From contig NZ_MPIN01000001.1 in assembly GCF_001887355.1 (NCBI RefSeq), positions 1,507,617-1,571,616 of the forward strand: a DNA stretch of 64,000 bases, in the 5' to 3' direction. This stretch comes from Cystobacter ferrugineus (lineage in GTDB: Bacteria > Myxococcota > Myxococcia > Myxococcales > Myxococcaceae). The notes below the pieces were generated by a model. It searched no databases, was not told where the DNA came from, and saw only the letters and a program-made list of their open reading frames with translations. Positions within the stretch are counted from its first letter, which is position 1. Every line of letters starts with the position of its first letter. Both the position numbers and the translations under genes were made by a program. Below are positions 9,097 through 19,000 of this stretch, in pieces.

Positions 9097-10113
9097 TCAG
9101 TGCAAGGTCTCCAGGACGCGATCCTGCTCCCGTCGGATCTCCTGGACCTTCTCCACCGTCTCCTTCGCTTCGTTGATGAGCTTCGAAGGCGGCACGAGCT
9201 GGGGGGGAACTCCCGGGAGCTCCTTCGCGAGCTCGGGCGGAAGCGCCTCCTTCGCGGGCTCCTCCTTCGCGGACGGCGGAGGAGCCTGGGGCTTGGGGGC
9301 GGGCCGCACGGTGACCTCGCCCCTCACCCTCGCGGCCCGGGAGCGGTAGCGCTCGGGAATGTCGTCCACCGAGTTCACGACCCGCACCGTCCCCTGCTCG
9401 TCCGTGTACCGGTACATGCCCTCCTCGGCCATGAAGACGCGCGCCTCCTCGGCCGGCGGAGGAAACCCGGCACCATCGAAGCCCAACCGGAACATCTGCC
9501 CGTCCACGGTCTCGAACTCGATCGCTCCCCCGTCATCGGTGTACTTCGGAGGGGTTCCCGGCAGGCCCGCCGTCCCCTTCACCCAGGCGAGACCGGAGAA
9601 AGGCTCGCGGCGGACCTCCGGAGTGCGCACGGCGGTCTGGGCCCGGAGGAACTTCAGGCGCAGCCCCTGCTCATAGAGCGTGACCAGCTCCAGTCCCCGC
9701 CACTCCTGTCCGACGAGCCCGGGCAGGGCATCGAGCACGATCACGCGCTGGCCGTCCGGGGAGACGAACTTGAGCTGCTCCCGGGTCGCCACGCAGGTGT
9801 CCCACTTCCACATCACCTCGGTCCGCTCGAACGGAGTGGACACCGTCGAGCTGGCCGTACACCCCTTGCCCCCGAGTGACCGCGTCTGCCGCACCTCCGC
9901 GCGCCCATCCGCGGACAGGGCGGTCCACGACAGCTCGGGCTTTTCCTCCGCCGGGGCGGCCGTGTCCTTCCCCTCCACCGCGTGCGGGGAGGCGGTCGCC
10001 TCCTCCGGGCCGCCATCCAACGACAGCTCGATCACGTCCACTGGAGCAGCGGGCGAGGGAGAGCGCTGACAGCCCACGAAGACCAACATCACCGCCAGGT
10101 ACTTCCCTCGCAC
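9097..10113 (-). CDS. Putative lipoprotein with DUF4124-like segment
   Basis: About 338 aa from a GTG at 10113 preceded by AAGGGGG; an ATG at 10131 is the alternative. The N-terminus reads RGKYLAVMLVFVGC, a short lipoprotein signal with the lipobox cysteine. The middle part is beta-rich. Near residues 245-275 the stretch MYRYTDEQGTVRVVNSVDDI resembles DUF4124, found in envelope proteins. The C-terminal third is Pro/Ala/Glu-rich (PKPQAPPPSAKEE) and then predicted helical (INEAKETVEKVQEIRREQ). Function unknown. It converges on the UDP-glucose dehydrogenase gene with 12 bp between stops. Confidence 0.7.
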   Translation of the reverse strand: MRGKYLAVMLVFVGCQRSPSPAAPVDVIELSLDGGPEEATASPHAVEGKDTAAPAEEKPELSWTALSADGRAEVRQTRSLGGKGCTASSTVSTPFERTEVMWKWDTCVATREQLKFVSPDGQRVIVLDALPGLVGQEWRGLELVTLYEQGLRLKFLRAQTAVRTPEVRREPFSGLAWVKGTAGLPGTPPKYTDDGGAIEFETVDGQMFRLGFDGAGFPPPAEEARVFMAEEGMYRYTDEQGTVRVVNSVDDIPERYRSRAARVRGEVTVRPAPKPQAPPPSAKEEPAKEALPPELAKELPGVPPQLVPPSKLINEAKETVEKVQEIRREQDRVLETLH

Positions 10114-10131
10114 ACTGCCCCCTTTTGGCAT

Positions 10132-10447
10132 TTCGGGCCGAACGGGGAGGGAGCGTACCCGAACAGCCGCCTGGGACGGGGAGCAACCCGGCGAATCCGG
10201 GCCCGGCCCCCTGGCCGTGCCTGGGGGGAGCGGCTTTCCCTTGGGGGAGTAGTCCGCCATCTCGGGTGTTGTGGGCATCGCACCCGCGTCATCGCGGGCT
10301 CCCGTGTGGGGAAATTCCGGGCCCGTCGGGCCTGGACGCCACGGGGAAGGGCCAGACCCCCTGATAACCTCTGGACGAAACCCCTCCGGGTCTGGGAGAG
10401 GGGCGGGAGCAGTTGAGGAGGGATTCTTCGCCCCTCCCCGAGGTCTC
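10132..10447. other. Intergenic region between divergent lipoprotein and ABC-F genes
   Basis: No gene is supported here. The stretch is G/C-rich and must contain the promoters of both flanking genes, but I cannot pick convincing -35/-10 elements. Confidence 0.5.
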
Positions 10448-12070
10448 ATGATCCGTCTCGACAACATCGGCAAGCAGCACGGCCAGCAGATCCTCTTCGT
10501 GGAGGCCTCCGCTCAGCTCAACAAGGGCGAGAAGGTGGGCCTGGTGGGCCCCAACGGCGCGGGCAAGTCCACCCTCTTCCGCATGATCGTCCAGCGCGAG
10601 CACCCGGACGAGGGCCAGGTGTCCGTCGACCGCGGCGTCACCATCGGCTACTTCGACCAGGACGTGGGTGAGATGTCCGGCCAGAGCGCGGTGGCCGCGG
10701 TGATGGACGGCGCGGGGCCGGTGTCGGAGATCGCCACGGAGCTCAAGGCGCTGGAAGCGGCCATGGCGGACCCCGAGCGCATGGACGAAATGGACAAGCT
10801 CGTGGAGCGCTTCGGCGTCGTGCAGGGCCGCTACGAGGAGCTGGGCGGCTACGCGCTGGAGGGCAGGGCGAGGGAGATCCTCGCGGGCCTGGGCTTCACC
10901 GAGGAGATGATGGATGGGGACGTGGGCGCGCTGTCGGGCGGATGGAAGATGCGCGTGGCGCTCGCCCGCATCCTGCTCATGCGTCCGGACGTGATGCTGC
11001 TCGACGAGCCGAGCAACCACCTGGACCTCGAGTCCCTCATCTGGCTGGAGAGCTTCCTCAAGAACTTCGAGGGCGCCCTGCTGATGACGAGCCACGACCG
11101 CGAGTTCATGAACCGCATCGTGACGAAGATCGTCGAGATCGACGGTGGCGAGCTCACCACGTACTCGGGCAACTACGACTTCTACGAGCAGCAGCGCGCG
11201 CAGAACGAGAAGCAGCAGCAGGCGCAGTTCGACCGCCAGCAGGCGATGCTCGCCAAGGAGCTGAAGTTCATCGAGCGCTTCAAGGCGCGCGCCTCGCACG
11301 CCGCCCAGGTGCAGAGCCGGGTGAAGAAGCTGGAGAAGATCGAGAAGGTGGAGCCGCCCAAACGCCGCCAGACGATGCTGTTCGAGTTCCAGCCGCCGCC
11401 GCGCTCGGGTGACGACGTGGCGAAGCTGGAGCGCGTGGTGAAGGGCTACGGCAAGCGCCGCATCTACAACGGCCTGGACTTCCTCGTGCGCCGCGGCGAG
11501 CGCTGGTGCGTCATGGGCGTCAACGGCGCGGGCAAGTCCACCCTGCTCAAGCTCATCGCCGGGGACTCCAAGCCGGACGATGGCGCGGTGACGATCGGCG
11601 GCAGCGTGAAGATGGGCTACTTCGCCCAGCACGCCATGGAGATCCTCAAGCCCGAGCAGACCGTGTTCGACTCGCTGGTGGACAAGTTCCCCCGCGCGTC
11701 CCAGGGCTCGCTGCGCGCGCTCGCCGGGTGCTTCGGCTTCTCCGGAGAGGAAATCGAGAAGAAGTGCCGCGTGCTCTCCGGTGGCGAGAAGGCCCGGCTG
11801 GTGCTGGCGCAGATGCTCTTCGATCCGCCCAACTTCCTGGTGCTGGACGAGCCCACCAACCACCTGGACATGGCCACCAAGCAGATGATGATCACCGCGC
11901 TCTCCAACTACGAGGGCACCATGCTCTTCGTGAGCCACGATCGGCACTTCCTCGGGGCGCTGTCCAACCGGGTGCTGGAGCTGACGCCCGAGGGCCCCCA
12001 CCTGTACGGCGGCGGCTACACCGAGTACGTGGCGCGCACCGGCCACGAGGCCCCGGGCCTGCGGAGCTGA
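10448..12070 (+). CDS. ABC-F family ATPase, YbiT-like
   Basis: A 540-aa soluble protein with two ABC cassettes and no membrane segments. Walker A motifs are GPNGAGKST (about residues 34-42) and GVNGAGKST (about 358). Signatures are LSGGWKMRVALAR and LSGGEKARLVLAQ, and both Walker B regions end in DEPSNHLD/DEPTNHLD. Between the cassettes is the charged P-site linker, QQRAQNEKQQQAQFDRQQAM. ABC-F proteins bind the ribosomal E site and relieve stalling; YbiT is the closest match by length and linker. The ATG at 10448 is chosen because the cassette begins there with MIRLDNIGKQ. It is not in an antibiotic-resistance context. Confidence 0.92.
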   Translation: MIRLDNIGKQHGQQILFVEASAQLNKGEKVGLVGPNGAGKSTLFRMIVQREHPDEGQVSVDRGVTIGYFDQDVGEMSGQSAVAAVMDGAGPVSEIATELKALEAAMADPERMDEMDKLVERFGVVQGRYEELGGYALEGRAREILAGLGFTEEMMDGDVGALSGGWKMRVALARILLMRPDVMLLDEPSNHLDLESLIWLESFLKNFEGALLMTSHDREFMNRIVTKIVEIDGGELTTYSGNYDFYEQQRAQNEKQQQAQFDRQQAMLAKELKFIERFKARASHAAQVQSRVKKLEKIEKVEPPKRRQTMLFEFQPPPRSGDDVAKLERVVKGYGKRRIYNGLDFLVRRGERWCVMGVNGAGKSTLLKLIAGDSKPDDGAVTIGGSVKMGYFAQHAMEILKPEQTVFDSLVDKFPRASQGSLRALAGCFGFSGEEIEKKCRVLSGGEKARLVLAQMLFDPPNFLVLDEPTNHLDMATKQMMITALSNYEGTMLFVSHDRHFLGALSNRVLELTPEGPHLYGGGYTEYVARTGHEAPGLRS

Positions 12071-12100
12071 AGCGGAGCGCTCCTCCCCCGGCCCCCCTCG

Positions 12101-13471
12101 TCAGAGGAGCTTGCCGGGGTTGAGGATGCCGAGCGGATCCATCGCGGCCTTGAGCGTGTGATGGAGCCGCGTGGTCTCGGCGCCGAGTTGCCGGGCGAGG
12201 AAGGGGCGCTTGAGCAGGCCCACCCCGTGCTCGCCGGTGATGGTGCCGCCCAGGTCGAGCACGGCGCGCAGGATGTCGTCGAACGCCGCCTGGGCCCGCG
12301 CCACCTCGTCCGCGTCGTTCCGGTCGAAGACGAGCGTGGGGTGCATGTTGCCATCCCCCGCGTGACCGAACGTGCCGATGATGACCCGGCGCTCCGCGGC
12401 GATGTGCTCGACCGCCGCGAGCAGCTCCGCCAGGCGCGACACGGGCACGCAGACGTCGTCGAGCAGCGTCGTCCCCTGCTTCTCCAGGGCGAGGAAGGCG
12501 AAGCGGCGCGCGGCGAGCAGGGACTCCCCCTCGGCCTCGTCGGAGGACTGGATGACGAAGGTGGCTCCGGCGGCCTCGCAGACGGCGGCCATGCGCGCGC
12601 ACTCCGCCACGCCCTGCTCTCCCCCCGCGTCCGAGCGCGCCAGGAGCAGCGCCGCCGCGTCCACGTCCAACCCCAGGGGCATGTGGGCCTCGACGGCGCG
12701 CACGGTGGCGCGGTCCATCAACTCCAGGAGCGAGGGCCGGGTGTCCGCCACGATGTCGATGACGGCCGCGCCCGCCGCGACGAGCGTGGGGAACGAGGCC
12801 ACCAGGGTCGTCGCCTTGGGCGGGCGGGGACGCAGCCGCAGCGTGGCCTCGGTGATGATGCCGAGCGTGCCCTCGGAGCCGACGAACAGTCGGGTGAGAT
12901 CGTAGCCCGCCACGTTCTTCACCGTGCGGCCCCCGGTGCGCACGACGGAGCCATCCGCGAGCACCACCTCCAGCCCGAGCACGGCGTCTCCCGTCACGCC
13001 GTACTTCACGCAGCACAGGCCCCCGGCGTTGGTGGCCAGGTTGCCGCCCAGGGTGGAGAACTCCCAGCTCGCCGGATCCGGCGCGTACCAGAGCCCCACC
13101 TCCGCCGCGGCCATCTTGAGCGCGCCATTGAGGACACCGGGCTGGACGACGGCGAACAGGCTCTTCCGGTCCAGCTCCAGGATGCGGTTCATCCGCGTGA
13201 GCGACAGGATGAGGCACCCCTCCACGGCGTTGGCGCCACCCGACAGGCCCGAACCCGCTCCCCGGGCGACCACCGGGACGCGGTGGGCCGAGGCCACCCG
13301 GAGCACCGCCTGCACCTCGGCCGTCGTCGAGGGGCGGACGAGGGCACGCGCCACGCCCGCGGGAGCCCAATCGGCTTGATCCCTCCGGTGGGCCTCGAGC
13401 ACATCCGCATCGGTGACGAGTCCCTCGGGCGGCAACACGGCCGCGAGTTGCTTCAACCAATCCACGCTCAT
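12101..13471 (-). CDS. FAD-linked oxidase, glycolate oxidase GlcD / D-lactate dehydrogenase type
   Basis: A 456-aa flavoenzyme with an N-terminal PCMH FAD-binding domain ([33 protein letters not shown], where the diphosphate loop binds) and a C-terminal FAD-oxidase domain with [15 protein letters not shown] and GEHGVGLLK. Members oxidise 2-hydroxy acids such as glycolate or D-lactate and pass electrons to quinone or cytochrome. No GlcE or GlcF partner lies beside it, so a single-subunit D-lactate or 2-hydroxyglutarate dehydrogenase is also possible. It is divergent from hflX with only 44 bp between start codons. Confidence 0.88.
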   Translation of the reverse strand: MSVDWLKQLAAVLPPEGLVTDADVLEAHRRDQADWAPAGVARALVRPSTTAEVQAVLRVASAHRVPVVARGAGSGLSGGANAVEGCLILSLTRMNRILELDRKSLFAVVQPGVLNGALKMAAAEVGLWYAPDPASWEFSTLGGNLATNAGGLCCVKYGVTGDAVLGLEVVLADGSVVRTGGRTVKNVAGYDLTRLFVGSEGTLGIITEATLRLRPRPPKATTLVASFPTLVAAGAAVIDIVADTRPSLLELMDRATVRAVEAHMPLGLDVDAAALLLARSDAGGEQGVAECARMAAVCEAAGATFVIQSSDEAEGESLLAARRFAFLALEKQGTTLLDDVCVPVSRLAELLAAVEHIAAERRVIIGTFGHAGDGNMHPTLVFDRNDADEVARAQAAFDDILRAVLDLGGTITGEHGVGLLKRPFLARQLGAETTRLHHTLKAAMDPLGILNPGKLL

Positions 13472-13515
13472 GGGCGTGACGCTACATCGTCCAAGCTCCG
13501 TGGTAGGAGGGAAGC

Positions 13516-14943
13516 ATGTCGCAATCCCCTCCGGAGCGCCCACTCGCCGTGTTGGTGGGCGTCCAGCTCCCCAACGTCTCGGACACCGACCACGCCGCCG
13601 ACCTCGCCGAGCTCGGACGACTGGTGCATACCCTTGGGTACGAGGTCGTCGCGACCGTGACCCAGCGCCGCGACGGCATCGCCGCGGGAACGGTCCTCGG
13701 AACCGGAAAGCTCGAGGAGCTGGCCCGGCTCACCGGAGGCCGCGGCACCGTGCCGTCGGGGGCACGGGCACACAAGTCGAAGGCCCGCGAGCGCTGGGAA
13801 GCCGAAGCACAAGAGGCGGCGGAGGCGGCGGCGGAGGCCACCCCCGAGCCACCACCGGAAGCCGAGGCCGATGAGGCCGACGACGCCACCGAGGTCGAGG
13901 AAGCCGGGGAGGAGCACGCCGGGCCGAGGCCCACCGTGGTGGTGGTCGACCACGAGCTGACGCCCAGCCAGTTGAGCAACCTCGAGCGGGCCACCGGCGC
14001 CCAGGTGCTCGACCGCACCGGCGTCATCGTGGACATCTTCCATCGCCACGCGCGCAGCCGTGAGGCGCGGATGCAGGTGGAGATCGCACGGCTCAACTAC
14101 CTCGCCCCGCGCATGCGCGAGTCGACGGGAAGCCGTGAGCGCCAGCAAGGCCGGGGCTCGGGTGATTCGGCCATGGAGCTGGATCGCCGCAGGATTCGCG
14201 ACCGGCTCGCCGAGCTGCGCGCGGGGCTCGCGACCATCCAGCAGGACCAGGAGAACCGGCGCTATGCCCGGAGGGATCAACTCCGGGTGGCGCTGGTGGG
14301 GTACACCAACGCGGGCAAGTCCTCGCTCATGCGCGCCCTGACGGGCAGCGAGGTCCTGGTGGCCGACCAGCTCTTCGCCACGCTCGACACCACCGTGCGG
14401 GCGCTGAAACCGGAGACCCGGCCGCGGATCCTGGTCTCGGACACCGTGGGCTTCATCCAGAAGCTGCCGCACGATCTCGTGGCCTCCTTCCGCTCGACGC
14501 TCGACGAGGCGCTGGAGGCCTCGCTGCTGCTCTATGTGGTGGATGCCTCCGATCCCACCTGGCCCGCCCAGCTCGAGGTCACCCGCTCCGTGCTCCGCGA
14601 GATTGGAGCGCAGGGCGTTCCGAGCCTGCTGTTGTTCAACAAGGCGGACCGGCTCTCGTCCGAGGAGCGCGAGGCCCTGCTCCAGCAGCACCCCGAGGCG
14701 CGCGTCCTCTCGGCGCACTCGCCCGACGACGTCGCGGCGTTGCGGCAGGGCATCCTGGAGTTCTTCGAGCGCGCCATGATCGAAGCGGACCTGGTGATTC
14801 CCTACGCGCGCCAGGGACGCATCAGCGAGGTGTACGAACATGCCCGGGTCCTCTCCGAGTCCTTCGATGAGAACGGTCGGACACTGAGGATCCGCGCGCT
14901 CCCGGCGGCGATCGCCCGGCTCACCCATGCCTTCGGGACGTGA
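13516..14943 (+). CDS. hflX: Ribosome-associated GTPase HflX
   Basis: A 475-aa GTPase that splits stalled or hibernating 70S ribosomes. G1 is [11 protein letters not shown]3 is [10 protein letters not shown] and G4 is NKAD. The N-terminal HflX domain is interrupted at about residues 75-135 by a low-complexity Ala/Glu/Pro stretch ([20 protein letters not shown]), which lengthens the protein compared with the usual ~430 aa; this is probably a surface insertion. The start is supported by AGGAGGG directly upstream. It is divergent from the FAD oxidase gene. Confidence 0.93.
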   Translation: MSQSPPERPLAVLVGVQLPNVSDTDHAADLAELGRLVHTLGYEVVATVTQRRDGIAAGTVLGTGKLEELARLTGGRGTVPSGARAHKSKARERWEAEAQEAAEAAAEATPEPPPEAEADEADDATEVEEAGEEHAGPRPTVVVVDHELTPSQLSNLERATGAQVLDRTGVIVDIFHRHARSREARMQVEIARLNYLAPRMRESTGSRERQQGRGSGDSAMELDRRRIRDRLAELRAGLATIQQDQENRRYARRDQLRVALVGYTNAGKSSLMRALTGSEVLVADQLFATLDTTVRALKPETRPRILVSDTVGFIQKLPHDLVASFRSTLDEALEASLLLYVVDASDPTWPAQLEVTRSVLREIGAQGVPSLLLFNKADRLSSEEREALLQQHPEARVLSAHSPDDVAALRQGILEFFERAMIEADLVIPYARQGRISEVYEHARVLSESFDENGRTLRIRALPAAIARLTHAFGT

Positions 14944-15038
14944 GCCGCGCGGCGCTTCCGGCCGCCTTCGTTGACAGCCCAGACCGCGCCCACTTAGCTC
15001 CGGACCGAGCGTTCCCCCACCCCATCGGAGCAAGTGCC

Positions 15039-15545
15039 ATGTCCCTGTCCATGTACCAGGCGTCCGTCCCCGTCTTCATCCACATGCTGGACAACCTGTC
15101 GGCGATTCTCGGCAAGGCCGCCTCCCATGCCGAGACGAAGAAGATCGAGCCCGACGTCCTCCTCAATGCCCGGCTGGCGCCCGACATGCTTCCCCTGTCC
15201 TTCCAGCTACGGATGGCCTGTGAGTCCGCGAAGTACTGTGCCACCCAGCTCGCGGGGATGGAGCCCACCCAGCAGCCCGACACCGAGACGACCTTCGCCG
15301 ACTGGCAGGCGCGCATCACCAAGACGATCGACTTCCTGAAGAGCCTGGACGCGGCGCAGATCGACGGCAGCGAGGAGCGCACCGTCATCATCAAAATGCG
15401 CACCCAGGAGATGCGGTTCCAGGGGCAGCCCTTCCTGCTCACCTTCTCGCTGCCCAACTTCTATTTCCACCTCACCACGGCGTACGCCATCCTGCGACAC
15501 AACGGGCTGGACATCGGCAAGATGGACTTCCTCGGCCGCCGCTGA
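15039..15545 (+). CDS. DUF1993 family protein
   Basis: A 168-aa protein recognisable as DUF1993: MYQASVPVFIHMLDNLSAIL at the start, the central FADWQARITKTIDFL, and a C-terminal NFYFHLTTAYAILRHNG. The family is predicted to form a DinB-like four-helix bundle; its biochemical role is unknown. The ATG at 15039 is chosen because similarity starts at MSLSMYQ. It stands alone downstream of hflX (95 bp). A GGCCGC/GCGGCC hairpin overlaps its stop codon. Confidence 0.85.
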   Translation: MSLSMYQASVPVFIHMLDNLSAILGKAASHAETKKIEPDVLLNARLAPDMLPLSFQLRMACESAKYCATQLAGMEPTQQPDTETTFADWQARITKTIDFLKSLDAAQIDGSEERTVIIKMRTQEMRFQGQPFLLTFSLPNFYFHLTTAYAILRHNGLDIGKMDFLGRR

Positions 15546-16041
15546 GCGCGGCCCGACTCCCAACACCGTCAATCCAATACAGTCGCCGGCGCGACCCGAC
15601 GTGAAGCGCATCCACGCGGGCCGCCGCCCAGGGAAACAGGGGCACGCCCAACCACCTGGAGAGCCGTCACACCGCGAAGCTCCGCTGCCGCTGAAAGGGT
15701 TGCTCCCTGGAGCGAAGAAGCGGAAGGCCCCCGTGTCGTGTGCGCCCCCCTCGAAGGCCCTGCATTGTTATCTCCGTGTCAGTGACAAACACTGGGCTGC
15801 TGCGTGGACACGCTCCACTTCCCACTCCTGTAGAATGAAGGACAGAAGAGGGGGAGCCCATGAGACGCCATGACAGGCCAGGGAATCAAGGGACTGTCGA
15901 TGGGCCTCGGCTGGTGACTGGCGCCATGAGGGACGCGACGGAGCTCTGGCTTCGGACGCGACGCCCCCGCGCGAGCGTTCCCCCGCATTCCGTCCCCTGA
16001 GCCAGGAGCGAACTCCTCCAGAAACACGGAGCCCCCCCGAC
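15546..16041. other. 496-bp intergenic region upstream of the hybrid kinase
   Basis: No confident gene. It contains a perfect palindrome TGTCA-G-TGACA at 15777-15787, a TAGAAT hexamer at 15831, and a GGGGGAG before an ATG at 15860 that opens a reading frame of about 47 codons without recognisable features. These may be regulatory elements of the kinase gene. Confidence 0.4.
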
Positions 16042-19000
16042 ATGCTGACCATCCCTGGATACACGCTACGAGGGGCCCTCAAGGCCACCGGGACCAACCT
16101 GCTCTTCCACGCCCTGCGGGATGCCGATGGCCTGCCGCTCATCCTCAAGACGCCCGTGGCCGCCGTCGGACCGAGGGAGAGCGAGCGCTATCGCCGGGAG
16201 TTCAACATCCTCCAGCGCATCCGCGACGTGCGAGGCGTCCTTCGGGCCCATGCCTGCGAGCAGCTCCAGGATCGGCCGAGTCTGTTGTTGGAGGCGGTGG
16301 AAGGCGAGGTGCTGTCCGCGCTCACGGGCAAACCCTTCCCCGTGCTCAGCGTGCTGGACATCGCCATCACCCTGACGGCCACCCTGGCCGAGATCCATCG
16401 CCGCGGCGTCATCCACAAGGACATCAAACCCTCCAACATCATCCTCACGCCCACGGGGGAGGCGCGCCTCATCGACTTCGGCACCGCCACCCTCCAGATG
16501 ATCGAGCACGTGGACGCGGCGTCGACCACGCTCATCGAGGGAACCCTGGCCTACATGTCGCCCGAGCAGACCGGGCGGATGAACCGCTCGGTGGACTACC
16601 GCACCGACTTCTACTCGCTGGGCATCACCCTCTACGAGCTGCTGGCGGGCATCCGCCCCTTCCATGGGCGTGACGCGCTCGAGTGGTTCCACGTCCACAT
16701 GGCGGTGGAGCCCCAGCCGCTCACCGAGCGTGTCGCGGACATTCCTCCCGTCCTGTCCGCCATCGTGCTCAAGCTGCTGGCCAAGGTGGCCGAGGAGCGC
16801 TACCAGAGCGCCGATGGACTGAAGGCGGACCTGGAGCGCTGCCGGGACAACCTGCTCCGGGGCCAGCACGAGGACTTCCCCCCGGGGATGTATGACTTCC
16901 CCACCCGTTTCCAACTCCCCCAGCGCCTCTATGGGCGCGACGCCCACGCCGCCGCGCTGCTCCAGGGCTTCGAGCGCGTCGCCCGGAGCGGGTGGCCCGA
17001 GTTCATCCTGGTGCGCGGCTACTCCGGCAGCGGCAAGTCCGCGGTGGTGCACGAGCTGCACAAGCCCGTGGTGCGCCACCGGAGCTTCTTCCTGCGCGGC
17101 AAGTTCGAGCAGTTCCAGCAGGCCACGCCCTACTTCACCCTGGCACAGGCCATCCGCGGGCTGACGCAACAACTGCTCGCGGGCAGCGACGAGTCCCTGG
17201 CGAGCTGGCGCGAACGCCTCCTGGAGGCCTGGGAGGGACAGGGCCAGGTGCTCGTGGACGTGGTACCCCAGCTCGAGCTCGTCGCGGGCAAGCAATCCCC
17301 CGTCACGGAGCTGTCTTCCTCCGAGGCCCAACACCGCTTCAACCGGGTGTTCCGCAAGTTCCTCGGCCTCTTCGCCACCTCGGAGCACCCGCTCGTCCTC
17401 TTCCTGGACGACCTGCAGTGGGCCGACCCCGCCAGCCTCCAGTTGCTTCATCACCTGCTCACCCACGCGGACACGCCGCCCATCCTGCTCATCGGCGCCT
17501 ACCGCGACAACGAGGTGGGCCCCTCCCATCCCCTGGCGCGCGCGATCGAGGAGATGCGCGCGGCTGGCGCGCGCATGCGGGACCTCCACCTCGAGCCACT
17601 GGAGCTCGAGGAGGTGCGGCAGCTCGTCACGGACGCACTGCCGGGAGCGGGCGAGGAGCTCATCGCTCCGCTCTCGGCGCTGGCCACCGAGAAGACCGGA
17701 GGCAACCCCTTCTTCCTCCTGCAGTTCCTGCTGACGCTCCACCAGGATGGACTCCTGGTGCACGCCTCCGACGGCACCTGGCGATGGGACGAGGACGGCG
17801 TCCGGGCCCGGGGCTACTCGGACAACGTCGTCGACTTCATGGTGGGCAAGCTGCGTCAATTCCCCGCCGGGACCCAACACCTGCTGCGGCTGGCCGCCTG
17901 CGTGGGCAACTCCTTCCCGCTCCAGATGCTGAGCGTGCTGTGCGGCGACACGCAGGCCGCCGAGCTGGAGGGGGATCTGGAGCCCGCCTTCCAGCACAAC
18001 CTGCTGGTACGCACCGGCGGGGATCAAGGCCGGTTCAGCCATGACCGCATCCAGCAGGCCGCCTATGCCCTCATCGACGAGCAGGAGCGCAAGCTCGTCC
18101 ACCTGCGGATCGGCCGCATGCTGCTGGCGAACCTGTCTCCGGAGGTCCTGCAGGAGAAGCTCTTCGATGTCGTGGGCCAGCTCAACGCCGGGGCGGAGTT
18201 CATCGTCGACGACGCGGAACGCCTGCGCGTGGCCCACCTGAACGCCGAGGCGGGCCGGCGCGCCAAGGCCTCCATCGCGCTGCGCTCCGCCATCACCTAC
18301 TTCACCAATGCCTTCCAGTTGCTCCCCGGAGACCCCTGGCGGACGGAGCCCGCGCTCGCCTTCAGAATCCGGTTGGAGCACGCGAGCTGCAAGTTCATGA
18401 GCGGCAACGCCGCCGGGGCCCTGCAACTGGTGAATGGGTTCCTGGGCCATGCCCGTACCCGAGGGGATATCGCGGCGGTGTATTGCCTGAAGACCGACAT
18501 CCTCATCGGCATGGGCGACATCCAGACCGCCGTGACCTGCCTGCTGGAAGGACTGGCCCTGCTGGGCATGCCCATGTCCCCACACCCCACCTGGGAGGAG
18601 GTGGAGGCCGCCAACGCGGAGGTGTGGGCCCTGTTGGGAGACCGCCCCATCGAGAGCCTCGTCACGCTGCCCCCCATGACGGATCCGGACATGGAGGCGG
18701 TGATGAACCTGCTGGGCGCCATGTATGCGCCCGCGTTCGTCACGGACACCCACCTGCTCATCCTTCACCTCTGCCGGATGACCGCTTTCAGCCTCCGCCA
18801 TGGCAATACGGCCGCCTCCGTGCACGGCTACTCCTGGTATGGGCTGGTGCTCGGCTCCGCCTTCAAGCGCTACCCGGAGAGCCTCGCCTTCGGCCAGCTC
18901 GCGTGCGATCTCGTCGAGAGCCGGAGGTTCACCGCCCTGCGGGGCAAGGCGCTCTACGGCCTGGAGATGATCAGCTCCTGGACCCAGCCCCTGTCCATCG

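Noticed and set aside
15601-15873. A 90-codon frame before the hybrid kinase
   Set aside because: Composition is not protein-like, the start is a weak GTG, and it has no motif.
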